Shown one piece after another: positions 52,317-60,532 of a stretch of DNA of 64,000 nucleotides. The stretch is from the NCBI GenBank assembly GCA_947455205.1, contig CANGNF010000006.1:62001-126000 (forward strand). Reading direction: 5' to 3'. The translations under genes and the position numbers were made by a program. A model generated the notes under the pieces. That model was given only the letters and a program-made list of their open reading frames with translations, ran no database searches and was not told where the DNA came from. This stretch comes from Acetobacteraceae bacterium. GTDB lineage: Bacteria; Pseudomonadota; Alphaproteobacteria; Acetobacterales; Acetobacteraceae. The stretch's first letter is position 1, and each line of letters begins with the position of its first letter.

Positions 52317-52334
52317 TGCGAACAAGTGTTCGCA
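52317..52334. promoter_or_regulatory. palindromic operator, probable IclR site
   Basis: TGCGAACAAGTGTTCGCA is a perfect dyad with 8-bp arms around AG. It lies in the 112-bp gap between the divergent SDR and IclR genes, 21 bp before the GTG of the regulator. Shape and place fit an autoregulating IclR protein that controls both directions. Confidence 0.65.
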
Positions 52335-52355
52335 TTCCGATCAACGGGAGCCAGG

Positions 52356-53201
52356 GTGGACGACGTCAGGACCGATCCGGGGCGGGAGGACCGCCAGGCG
52401 GACAACCCGAAGAACCAGGTCCAGTCGGTCGCCAAGGCCTTCGCCGTGCTGCACGCCTTCACCGCCGACCGGCCGGAACTGACCATGGCCGAGGTGGCCG
52501 CCCGCGCCGGGCTGGACCGTGGCACCGCCTTTCGCCTGGTGCATACCCTGCTGGGCCTGGGCTACCTGCGGCCGGGCGAGGGCCGCCGCTTCCGCCTGGC
52601 GCTGAAGTGCCTGGAACTGGGCCATGCCGCGCTTTCCGCCGACGACCTGCCCGGCCACGCCGCGCCGCTGCTGCGCGACCTGGTGCCGGCCATCGCCGAT
52701 GCCGGCTCGCTCGGCGTGCTGGACCAGGGCGAGGTGGTGTACCTGGCCAGGGTGGAGGCCGGACTGGACCGCCACGGCGTGCAGCGCCGGCCGGGCACGC
52801 GCATCGGCGCCTATGCCACCGCGCTGGGCCAGGCGATCCTGGCCTGGTTGCCGGAAGCCGAGCAGGTGGCCCAGCTGGAAAGCGCGCCACGGGTGATGCT
52901 TTCCGAGCGCACGGTAACGGGGCTGGCGCCGCTGCTGGCCCGGCTGCGCCAGGTGCGGGCGCAGGGCTACGCGCTGTCCGACGGCGAGAATGCCTATGGC
53001 CTGTGTACCGTCGCCGCGCCGGTGCTGGATGCGGCCGGGCGGCCGCTGGCCGGGGTAAGCCTGACCATCGCCGGCGGCCGGCTGCCGGCCGCGGAATTCG
53101 CCGCCCTGGCCGCGCCGCGGGTGTGCCGGGTGGCCGCCGAACTGGCGGAGGCCGTGCGCCTTTCCCGCGGCTCCATCGGCCTGCCGGAGGCGCGGCGATG
53201 A
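52356..53201 (+). CDS. IclR-family transcriptional regulator
   Basis: A 281-residue regulator. The winged HTH lies at about residues 22-80 (QSVAKAFAVLHAFTADRPEL, MAEVAARAGLDRGTAFRLVH), and the effector-binding domain at about 100-270 (RRPGTRIGAYATALGQAILA, GYALSDGENAYGLCTVAAPV). GTG at 52356 was chosen because ACGGGAG stands 5 nt upstream; the GTG at 52326 lies inside the operator palindrome. It heads a long co-directional operon and overlaps the kinase gene (ATGA). Confidence 0.9.
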   Translation: MDDVRTDPGREDRQADNPKNQVQSVAKAFAVLHAFTADRPELTMAEVAARAGLDRGTAFRLVHTLLGLGYLRPGEGRRFRLALKCLELGHAALSADDLPGHAAPLLRDLVPAIADAGSLGVLDQGEVVYLARVEAGLDRHGVQRRPGTRIGAYATALGQAILAWLPEAEQVAQLESAPRVMLSERTVTGLAPLLARLRQVRAQGYALSDGENAYGLCTVAAPVLDAAGRPLAGVSLTIAGGRLPAAEFAALAAPRVCRVAAELAEAVRLSRGSIGLPEARR

Positions 53202-54271
53202 GCCACCCGGTATTGCGCCTGCTGGCCGACGACCTGACCGGCGCGCTGGACACCGCCGCCGAGTTCTCCGCGCTGTGCGGCCCGGTGCCGGTGCGCTGGG
53301 GCGCGGCGCCGGAGGTCGGCAGTGCTGCGCTATCGTCCGCCTCGCGCGAACTGGGCCGCGCGGCCGCGCTGGCCGCCGTGGCACCGTTGTTGCCGGCGCT
53401 GGCCGAGGGCGGCATCGCCTACCGCAAGCTGGACAGCCTGCTGCGGGGCCCGGTGGCGGCGGAGCTGGCCGCCTGCTGGGCAACCGGCGCATGGGCGTAT
53501 TGCGTGCTGGCCCCGGCCTTCCCGGCCATGCGCCGCATCGCGCGGGGTGGCGCGGTGCTGGCCGGCACCGCCGAGGGCGGCTGGGCGCCGATACCGATGC
53601 CGGATTGGGGCGCCGAGGGGCTTGCGGTGCAACGCGGCCAACTGGACGCGCCGCTGCCGCCGGGGATCAGCTGGTTCGACGCCGAGGACGACGCCACGCT
53701 GGCGCGCATCGTCGTGCTGGGCCGCGCCGCGCCGGGGCGGGTGCTGTGGGCCGGCAGCGGCGGGCTGGCACGCGCCCTGGCCGGCGATGCCCTCGTGCGG
53801 CCGGAGACGCGGCTTGAGGCGCCGGTGCTGGGGCTGTTCGGCTCCGACCAGGCGGCCACGGCGCGGCAACTCGCGGCCTGCGGCGATGCCTGGCTGCGGG
53901 TCAGCGGCGCCGCCGAAGCACCCCGCGTGGCGGCGCGGCAGGTGGCGCTGGTCAGCCTGGCGCTGCCCGAGGGCACACCGCGCGCCGAGGCCGCCGCGCG
54001 CATCGCCACCGAATTCGCCGCGCTGCTGCGGACCCTGCCGCGCCCGGGCACGCTGATCGTCGCCGGCGGGGAAACCCTGCGCGCGGTCTGCGACGCCCTG
54101 GGCGCCGAGGGTCTGCTGGCCGAGGGGCTGGTGGCACCCGGCGTGCCGCGCTCCCGCCTGCTGGGCGGCGCCTGGTCCGGCCTTCCCGTCATTTCCAAAT
54201 CCGGCGCCTTCGGCGGGGATGCGCTGTGGCGCGACCTGCTGGCGGCGCAGCCATGGAGCAAGCACGCATGA
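53198..54271 (+). CDS. four-carbon acid sugar kinase family protein (DUF1537, OtnK/DtnK-like)
   Basis: A 357-residue kinase. LRLLADDLTGALDTAAEFSA is the N-terminal signature with the acidic substrate/metal residues, AYRKLDSLLRGPVAAEL follows, and the C-terminal nucleotide-binding part has IVAGGETLRAVCDALG and SKSGAFGGDALW. Characterised members phosphorylate D-threonate, D-erythronate or L-threonate at C4. It overlaps the pdxA2-like gene, the arrangement known for D-threonate/D-erythronate catabolism. The protein is shorter than typical DUF1537 (about 420), mostly in the middle. Confidence 0.85.
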   Translation: MSHPVLRLLADDLTGALDTAAEFSALCGPVPVRWGAAPEVGSAALSSASRELGRAAALAAVAPLLPALAEGGIAYRKLDSLLRGPVAAELAACWATGAWAYCVLAPAFPAMRRIARGGAVLAGTAEGGWAPIPMPDWGAEGLAVQRGQLDAPLPPGISWFDAEDDATLARIVVLGRAAPGRVLWAGSGGLARALAGDALVRPETRLEAPVLGLFGSDQAATARQLAACGDAWLRVSGAAEAPRVAARQVALVSLALPEGTPRAEAAARIATEFAALLRTLPRPGTLIVAGGETLRAVCDALGAEGLLAEGLVAPGVPRSRLLGGAWSGLPVISKSGAFGGDALWRDLLAAQPWSKHA

Positions 54272-55287
54272 CCCACCTCGCCATCACCATGGGCGACCCG
54301 GCCGGCATCGGGCCGGAGATCATCGTCAAGGCCGCGCAGGCGCTGGCGCCGCAACTCACCAGCGGCAAGCTCAAGCTGCTCGTCATCGGCCACGGCACCG
54401 CGCTGCGCGCCGCGCGCGACGCCTTCGCGCCCGGGCTGGCGCTGCCGGAGGTGAGCGTCGAGGGCGACTGGCCGGCGCTGGCCTTCCTGCAGGCCGGCGA
54501 GGAACGCGCGCCGATCCAGCTCGGCCAGCTTTCCTCGGAAGCCGGTCGCTTCGCCTTCCTCGCCATCGAGCAGGGCGTGAAGCTGGCCCAGGCCGGGCGC
54601 GTCGCCGCGCTGGTGACGGCGCCGCTGAACAAGGAAGCGCTGAACGACGCCGGCTACCATTATGCCGGCCATACCGAGATGCTGGCCGAGCTGACGGGCA
54701 TGAAGGGCAGCGTGATGATGCTGGCGCATGGCAACATGCGCGTCAGCCATGTGACCACCCATTGCGCGCTGGAGGATGTGCCGAAGCGCGTGACGCCGCA
54801 GCGCATCCGCCTGGTGCTGGACCTGACGCAGGACGCGCTGCAGCGCATGGGGATGGAGCGGCCGCACATCGCCGTGGCGGCGCTGAACCCGCATGCCGGC
54901 GAGGGCGGGCTGTTCGGCCGACAGGATATCGACGTGGTGGCGCCGACCATCGCAGAGGCCAATGCGGATGGCATGCACGTGACCGGCCCGGCGCCCGGCG
55001 ACACCGTCTTCGTCAAGCTGCGCGCCGGGCAGTTCGACGCCGTGGTGGCGATGTACCACGACCAGGGCCACATCCCGGTCAAGCTGCTGGGCTTCCACGT
55101 GAACCCGGAGACCGGGAAGTGGGATGCGCTGTCCGGCGTCAACATCACGCTGGGCCTGCCGGTCATCCGCACCAGCGTGGACCACGGCACCGCCTTCGAT
55201 ATCGCCGGCCAGGGCATCGCCAGCGAGCGCAGCCTGATCGAAGCCATCGAATACGCCGAACAACTCGCCTTCGGGAGGCACGCATGA
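54268..55287 (+). CDS. pdxA2: PdxA2-type 4-phospho-D-threonate/erythronate dehydrogenase
   Basis: A 339-residue PdxA-family NAD-dependent decarboxylating dehydrogenase. ITMGDPAGIGPEIIVKA, LVTAPLNKEALNDAG, HYAGHTEML (metal His), MYHDQGHIPVKLLGF and TSVDHGTAFDIAGQG are intact. Next to a DUF1537 kinase the expected reaction is oxidation of a 4-phospho-four-carbon acid to dihydroxyacetone phosphate and CO2 (known for D-threonate pathways). PdxA of vitamin B6 synthesis is the alternative, but the context speaks against it. ATGA overlaps at both ends. Confidence 0.88.
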   Translation: MTHLAITMGDPAGIGPEIIVKAAQALAPQLTSGKLKLLVIGHGTALRAARDAFAPGLALPEVSVEGDWPALAFLQAGEERAPIQLGQLSSEAGRFAFLAIEQGVKLAQAGRVAALVTAPLNKEALNDAGYHYAGHTEMLAELTGMKGSVMMLAHGNMRVSHVTTHCALEDVPKRVTPQRIRLVLDLTQDALQRMGMERPHIAVAALNPHAGEGGLFGRQDIDVVAPTIAEANADGMHVTGPAPGDTVFVKLRAGQFDAVVAMYHDQGHIPVKLLGFHVNPETGKWDALSGVNITLGLPVIRTSVDHGTAFDIAGQGIASERSLIEAIEYAEQLAFGRHA

Positions 55288-56380
55288 GCGACCTGCTCCG
55301 CCCCATCGAGATCGCCCGCCCGGCATCGCTGGAATTCGGCGCCGGCCTGGTCGGCCGCGTCGGCGCCTGGGCGAAGGAGCGCGGCGTGACGCGCACGCTG
55401 GTCATCACCGGCCGCAGCGGCGCCAGGCGCGTGGACCTGCTGGCGCTGCCGGGCCAGGTGGAGGTGTGGAACCAGGCGCAGCCTGAGCCGGACATTCCCG
55501 ACCTGGACGCCGCGCTGCGCGTGGCGGCGCGGGTGCAGCCGCAACTGGTGGTCGGCTTCGGCGGCGGCAGCGCCATGGACCTGGCCAAGCTGGTGGCGGT
55601 GCTGCCGGGCAGCGGCCAGACCCTGCATGAGGTGGTCGGGCCGGAGAAGGTCAACGGCCGCAAGGTACTGCTGGCGCAGGTGCCCACCACCTCCGGCACC
55701 GGCAGCGAGGCCGGCACCCGCGCCCTGGTCACCGACCCCGCCACGCAGAACAAGCTGGCGGTGCAGAGCCGGCACATGATGGCCGACCTGGCCGTGGTGG
55801 ACCCGGACCTGACGATCAGCGTGCCCTCGGCCGTCACCGCCTTCACCGGCGTGGACGCGCTGGCGCATTGCGCGGAGGCTTCACCTCGAAGAAGGCGCAT
55901 CCGCTGATCGACCTCTACGCGCTGGAGGGTATCCGGCTGGTGGGCAAGTACCTGGCCCGCGCGGTGCAGGATGCCGGCGACCGCGAGGCACGTGCGGGCC
56001 TCGCGCTGGCCTCCCTGTACGGCGGCTATTCGCTGGGGCCGGTGAACACCACGGCGGGGCACGCCGTGGCCTATCCGCTGGGCACGCGCCACCATGTGCC
56101 GCATGGCTTGGCCTGCGCGCTGATCTTCCCGCACACGCTGGCCTTCAACGCGCCGGCGGTGCAGGCCAAGACCGAACAGGTGCTGGAAGTGCTGGGCGGC
56201 GACGCCTTCGGCTGGTGCGCGTCGCTCGGCATCGACATGCGGCTGCGCGCGCAGGGCGTGCCGCGCGAGGACCTGGGGACCATGGCGACCGAGGCGCACG
56301 CGATCCGCCGCCTGCTGGACAACAACCCGCGCGAGATCTCGCGCGAGCAGATCCTGGCGATGTACGAGGCGGCGTTCTGA
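55284..56380 (+). pseudogene. iron-containing alcohol dehydrogenase, frameshifted
   Basis: A group III Fe-dependent alcohol dehydrogenase interrupted by a one-base deletion. From ATG 55284 the frame reads through VGFGGGSAMDLAKLVAVLPG, VPTTSGTGSEAGTRALVTDP and FTGVDALAHCAEA, then breaks. The next frame resumes at once with FTSKKAHPLIDLYALEGIRL and continues to 56380 with PHGLACALIFPHTLAFNAP. GAGGCTTCACC at the junction (55875-55885) needs one extra C for a continuous protein. Both halves are otherwise well preserved, including metal-site histidines, so a sequencing error or very recent mutation is likely. Intact length would be about 365 aa. Confidence 0.88.
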
Positions 56381-57525
56381 TGACGGTCATCGACAAGCCC
56401 GCGCTGCTGGCCACGGTGGAACCCGGCCGCAGCGAATGCTTCATCCCCACCCCCTGCGTACAGAACCACGCCAGCTTCATCCATGTGCTGCCGGATGGCG
56501 CGCTGGGCTGCGTCTGGTTCGGCGGCACGCAGGAAGGCATCCCGGACATCAGCGTCCACCTCTCTCGGCTTGAGGCTGGCGCCACGCGCTGGAGCGCCGC
56601 CGAAAAACTCTCGGACGACCCGACGCGCAGCGAGCAGAACCCGCTGCTGTTCACCACGCCTTCCGGCGCGCTGTGGCTGCTGTGGACCGCACAACTGGGC
56701 GGCAACCAGGACACGGCGTTGATCCGCCGCCGCGTCTCGCACGACAGCGGCCGCACATGGAACGCGGTGGAGGAGATGATCCCGGAGAAGCCGGGCTTCG
56801 GCACCTTCATCCGCAGCCGCATCGTGGTGAACCCGCGCGGCGAATGGCTGCTGCCGATCTGGCGCTGCACCAAGCCGCCCGAGGGCGCCTGGACCGGCAA
56901 TCTCGACACCTCCTCGGTGCTGATCAGCGCCGACGAGGGCAAGACCTGGCGCGAGAGCGCGGTGCCCGGCAGCACCGGCTGCGTGCACATGTCCATCGTG
57001 CCGCATGGCGCCGCGCTGGTGGCGCTGTACCGCAGCCGCTGGGCGGACAACGTGTACCGCTCAGTCTCCCACGACGGTGGCGAGACCTGGTCCGCCCCGC
57101 AGCCGACGGAGCTGCCCAACAACAACAGCAGCGTCATGGCGCTCACGCTCGCCAGCGGTGCCATCGCGCTGATGTACAATGAAAGCAGCGCCGCCGACGC
57201 CACCGGCCGCCGCGCCTCGCTGTATGACGACATCGGCGGCGCGGAAGTGGTCGCCTCCATGTCGCGCGAGGCGTTCTGGGGCGCGCCGCGGGCGCCGATG
57301 AGCATTGCGCTGTCGCATGACGGCGGCATCACCTGGCCGCATCGCCGCAACCTGGAAGTGGGCGACGGTTTCTGCATGACCAACAACAGCAAGGACAAGC
57401 TGAACCGCGAGTTCAGCTACCCGTCGCTGTGCCAATCCGCCGATGGCGCGCTGCACCTGGCCTACACCTACTGGCGCCAGGCGATCAAATACGTCCGCAC
57501 CGACGAGAACTGGATCAAGGCATGA
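56380..57525 (+). CDS. BNR/Asp-box (sialidase-like) beta-propeller protein
   Basis: A 381-residue protein with four Asp boxes (S-x-D-x-G-x-T-W): SHDSGRTW (120-127), SADEGKTW (183-190), SHDGGETW (230-237) and SHDGGITW (312-319), as in PF13088-type sialidase-like propellers. There is no signal peptide, so it acts in the cytoplasm, unusual for a true sialidase. The family also includes non-sialidase lyases and hydrolases. TGATG links it to the ADH gene and ATGA to the DapA-like gene, so it belongs to the catabolic operon. Confidence 0.85.
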   Translation: MTVIDKPALLATVEPGRSECFIPTPCVQNHASFIHVLPDGALGCVWFGGTQEGIPDISVHLSRLEAGATRWSAAEKLSDDPTRSEQNPLLFTTPSGALWLLWTAQLGGNQDTALIRRRVSHDSGRTWNAVEEMIPEKPGFGTFIRSRIVVNPRGEWLLPIWRCTKPPEGAWTGNLDTSSVLISADEGKTWRESAVPGSTGCVHMSIVPHGAALVALYRSRWADNVYRSVSHDGGETWSAPQPTELPNNNSSVMALTLASGAIALMYNESSAADATGRRASLYDDIGGAEVVASMSREAFWGAPRAPMSIALSHDGGITWPHRRNLEVGDGFCMTNNSKDKLNREFSYPSLCQSADGALHLAYTYWRQAIKYVRTDENWIKA

Positions 57526-58409
57526 CCCTCCACCCGCGCGGCGTCTTCTCCGCCGCCCTCGCCCCGCTCGACGCGCAGCTGAACCCGGACCATGGCCGCT
57601 TCGTCGCGCACTGCAAGCGCCTGCTGGCCGAGGGCTGCGACGGCATCGCCATGCTCGGCACCACGGGGGAGGCGAACAGCTTCGGCCTGGATGAGCGCCG
57701 CGCCCTGCTGGAAGCCGCGCTGCAAGGCGGCGTGCGGCCTGACCAACTGCTGCCCGGCACCGGCGTGGCGGCGCTGACCGACACGGTGGCGCTGACGCGG
57801 CACGCGCTGGCCCATGGCGTCACCACCGTCGTGATGCTGCCGCCCTTCTACTACAAGGGCATCAGCGATGACGGGCTGTTCGCCAGCTATGCCGAGGTGA
57901 TCGAGCGCGTGGCCGACAGCCGGCTGCGCGTGGTGCTGTACCACATCCCCCAGATGTCGGCGGTGCCGATCCCCTTCGCCGTCATCGCCCGGCTGCGGCA
58001 GCGCTACCCCGGCGTGTTCACCGGCATCAAGGACAGCGCCGGCGACTTCGCCAACATGCAGGCGCTGGTGCGCGAATTCCCCGGCCTGTCGGTGCTGGCC
58101 GGCGCCGACCCGCTGATGCTGCCGCTGCTGCGTGAAGGCGGCGCCGGCTGCATCACTGCCACCTCCAACCTGGTCGCGACCGAACTGGCCTTCGTGTTCC
58201 GCCACTTCGCCGACCCGGCCAAGGCGGCCGAGGTGGACGCCGCGCAGGCGCGCATCGTGGCCGCGCGCAACAAGGCGTCGCGCTTCGCGCAGATGGCGTC
58301 GCTGAAGGTGATGCTGGGGGCGAAGCTGAATGATGCCGAATGGCACCGCCTGCGCCCGCCGCTGCTGCCGCTGACGCCGGAAGAAACCGCCGCGCTGCTG
58401 GCCGACTGA
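57522..58409 (+). CDS. DapA/NAL-family aldolase
   Basis: A 295-residue class I (Schiff-base) aldolase/dehydratase. GTTGEANSF (residues 46-54) is the substrate carboxylate loop, Tyr140 (VVLYHIPQ) the proton relay and Lys170 (TGIKDSAGDF) the Schiff-base lysine. In an operon with sugar-acid genes it is more likely a 2-keto acid aldolase or dehydratase (KDG/KDPG or neuraminate-lyase type) than dihydrodipicolinate synthase. Coupled by ATGA to the Asp-box gene. Confidence 0.88.
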   Translation: MTLHPRGVFSAALAPLDAQLNPDHGRFVAHCKRLLAEGCDGIAMLGTTGEANSFGLDERRALLEAALQGGVRPDQLLPGTGVAALTDTVALTRHALAHGVTTVVMLPPFYYKGISDDGLFASYAEVIERVADSRLRVVLYHIPQMSAVPIPFAVIARLRQRYPGVFTGIKDSAGDFANMQALVREFPGLSVLAGADPLMLPLLREGGAGCITATSNLVATELAFVFRHFADPAKAAEVDAAQARIVAARNKASRFAQMASLKVMLGAKLNDAEWHRLRPPLLPLTPEETAALLAD

Positions 58410-58430
58410 AGCCCCTGGGAGAAGAAGAAC

Positions 58431-59399
58431 ATGGAACGCCGTACACTCATCGCCGCGGGCCTTGGCCTGCTTGCCGCCCCCGCCGTGCAGGCGCAGGAAA
58501 GCTGGCCGCAGGGCCGGCCGCTGCGCGTCATCTGCCCCTGGCCGCCGGGCGCGGCCAACGACACGCTGGCGCGGCTGACCGCCCAGCGCCTGAACGAGAA
58601 GCTGGGCGCCAATGCGGTGGCGGAAAACCGCACCGGCGGCGCCGGCCTCATCGGCACCAACGCCGTGCTGCAGGCGGCGCCGGACGGCTACACGCTGCTG
58701 GCCAGCGCCTTCAACACCGCGGTCATGCCGCTGGTGCTGAAGAACGCGCAATTCGACCCGCAGAAGGACCTGGAGGTCTGCGCCCGCACCGCCCAGGCGC
58801 CGCTGGTGATGGTGATGAGCGGCACCCGGCAGGAGAAGACGCTGGCCGAGGTGATCGCCGCCATCAAGGCCAGGCCGCGCGACTGGTCCATCGCGATCTC
58901 CTCGCTCGGCGCCGCCTCGCACCTGGCGACCATCGAGTTCCTGCGCCGCACCGGCATCACCGCCGACCTGGTGACGTATCGCGGCACCCAGCCGGCACTG
59001 ACGGATTTGATGAGCGGCACCGTGCACCTGCTGATCGACAACAGCTTCGCGCTGCTGCCGGCCACCGGGGATGGCAAGGTCCGCGCGCTGGGTATCGCCA
59101 CGAAGCAGCGCAGCGCCCTGGCGCCCAGCGTGCCGACCATGGCGGAGGCTGGGCTACCCGGCTACGAGTTCCAGTCCTGGTACGGGGTCTGGGCGCCCAA
59201 GGGCACGCCGGCGGCGATCTGCCAGCGCATCAACGCGCTGATGCAGGAAACCATGCGCGACCCCGCGATCACCCAGCGCCTCAGCAGCCAGGTGCTGGAG
59301 CCGGTGACCGAGAGCATCGCCGAGAGCCGCGCCTTCATCGCCGCCGAGATCAGCCGGGCCAGCGAGCTGCTGCGGAGCGTGAACTACCAGCCGGAATGA
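58431..59399 (+). CDS. TTT-family (Bug/TctC) binding protein
   Basis: A 322-residue periplasmic receptor with signal MERRTLIAAGLGLLAAPAVQ, then WPQGRPLRVICPWPPGAAND, NAVAENRTGGAGLIGTN and AAPDGYTLLASA. It lies 21 bp after the aldolase gene behind a ribosome-binding site GGGAGAAG, at the end of the IclR operon, and probably binds the substrate the operon degrades (inference). No TctAB genes here. Confidence 0.9.
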   Translation: MERRTLIAAGLGLLAAPAVQAQESWPQGRPLRVICPWPPGAANDTLARLTAQRLNEKLGANAVAENRTGGAGLIGTNAVLQAAPDGYTLLASAFNTAVMPLVLKNAQFDPQKDLEVCARTAQAPLVMVMSGTRQEKTLAEVIAAIKARPRDWSIAISSLGAASHLATIEFLRRTGITADLVTYRGTQPALTDLMSGTVHLLIDNSFALLPATGDGKVRALGIATKQRSALAPSVPTMAEAGLPGYEFQSWYGVWAPKGTPAAICQRINALMQETMRDPAITQRLSSQVLEPVTESIAESRAFIAAEISRASELLRSVNYQPE

Positions 59400-59476
59400 G
59401 CCCGGCCCATTGACGCCGGCCGCGCCAGCGAGAAGGCTGGCGCGGACAACCCCTTGCCGCGAAGGGCGCCGGCGCC

Positions 59477-60502
59477 ATGATCATCGACTGCCACGGCCAC
59501 TACACCACCTCGCCCAAGTCGCACGAGGCCTGGCGCCAGTCCCAGTTGCAGGCGCTGCTGGACGGCGCGCCGATGCCGGCCCGCCCGGCGATCAGTGATG
59601 ACGAGATCCGCGACAGCATCACCAATGGCCAGTTGCGGATGCAGCGGGAACGCGGGACCGACCTGACCATCTTCTCCCCCCGCGCCGCCGGCATGGGCCA
59701 CCACGCCGGCGACAGCGCCGCCAACCAGGCCTGGGCGCGGGCCTGCAATGAACTGATCCAGCGGGTCTGCGCGCTGTTCCCGCGCAACTTCGTCGGCGTC
59801 TGCATGCTGCCGCAGGTCGCCGGCGCCGGCGTCGGCCCCTGCGTCGAGGAACTGGAGCGCTGCGTCACCCAGCAGGGCTTCATCGGCTGCAACCTGAACC
59901 CGGACCCGTCCGGCGGCTTCTGGCAATCCCCGCCGCTGACCGACCGCTACTGGTACCCGCTGTATGAAAAGATGGTGGAGCTGGACGTGCCGGCCATGGT
60001 CCACGTCTCCTTCGCCTGCAACAGCTGCTTCCACACCACCGGCGCGCATTACATCAATGGCGACACCACCGCCTTCATGCAGCTGATCCAGGGCGACCTG
60101 TTCCGCGACTTCCCGACGCTGAAGCTGATCATCCCGCATGGCGGCGGCGCGGTGCCCTATCACTGGGGCCGCTATCGCGGCCTGGCACAGGTGCTGAAGA
60201 AGCCCGAGCTGGCCGAGCACCTGATGCGGAACGTGTTCTTCGACACCTGCGTCTACCACCTGCCGGGGATCGAGCTGCTGGCCAAGGTGATCCCGGTGAA
60301 GAACATCCTGTTCGCGTCGGAGATGATCGGCGCCGTGCCGGGCATCGACCCCGAGACCGGCCACAACTTCGACGACACCAAGCGCTACGTGGACGCCCTG
60401 CCGCTCTCCACCGAGGATCGCGCGCTGATCTACGAGGGCAATGCCCGGCGCGCCTATGGCCGGCTCTCGGCCCAGTTGGAGCGCCAGTTCGCGGGCGGTT
60501 GA
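59477..60502 (+). CDS. ligJ: 4-oxalomesaconate hydratase (LigJ-type amidohydrolase-superfamily hydratase)
   Basis: A 341-residue zinc hydratase closely following Sphingobium LigJ: MIIDCHGHYTT (His6, His8), ERCVTQQGFIGCNLNPDP, VPAMVHVS (His176), RDFPTLKLIIPHGGGAVPYH and NILFASEMIGAVPGIDPETG (Glu282, the matching zinc ligand). LigJ hydrates 4-oxalomesaconate to 4-carboxy-4-hydroxy-2-oxoadipate in protocatechuate 4,5-cleavage and gallate degradation. No ring-cleavage genes are nearby, so the enzyme may act on another unsaturated keto acid here. It begins 77 bp after the Bug gene, in the same direction. Confidence 0.85.
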   Translation: MIIDCHGHYTTSPKSHEAWRQSQLQALLDGAPMPARPAISDDEIRDSITNGQLRMQRERGTDLTIFSPRAAGMGHHAGDSAANQAWARACNELIQRVCALFPRNFVGVCMLPQVAGAGVGPCVEELERCVTQQGFIGCNLNPDPSGGFWQSPPLTDRYWYPLYEKMVELDVPAMVHVSFACNSCFHTTGAHYINGDTTAFMQLIQGDLFRDFPTLKLIIPHGGGAVPYHWGRYRGLAQVLKKPELAEHLMRNVFFDTCVYHLPGIELLAKVIPVKNILFASEMIGAVPGIDPETGHNFDDTKRYVDALPLSTEDRALIYEGNARRAYGRLSAQLERQFAGG

Positions 60503-60532
60503 CCCGTTCCGGCCAGGCCATAAGCTGCGGGC

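Noticed and set aside
54268-55287. Vitamin B6 biosynthetic pdxA
   Set aside because: The gene is embedded between a DUF1537 kinase and catabolic genes under an IclR regulator, the context of the PdxA2 catabolic branch; no pdxJ is near.
57522-58409. Dihydrodipicolinate synthase (lysine biosynthesis dapA)
   Set aside because: The family fold fits, but the gene sits in a regulated catabolic operon with a binding protein, so a keto-acid aldolase or dehydratase is more likely.
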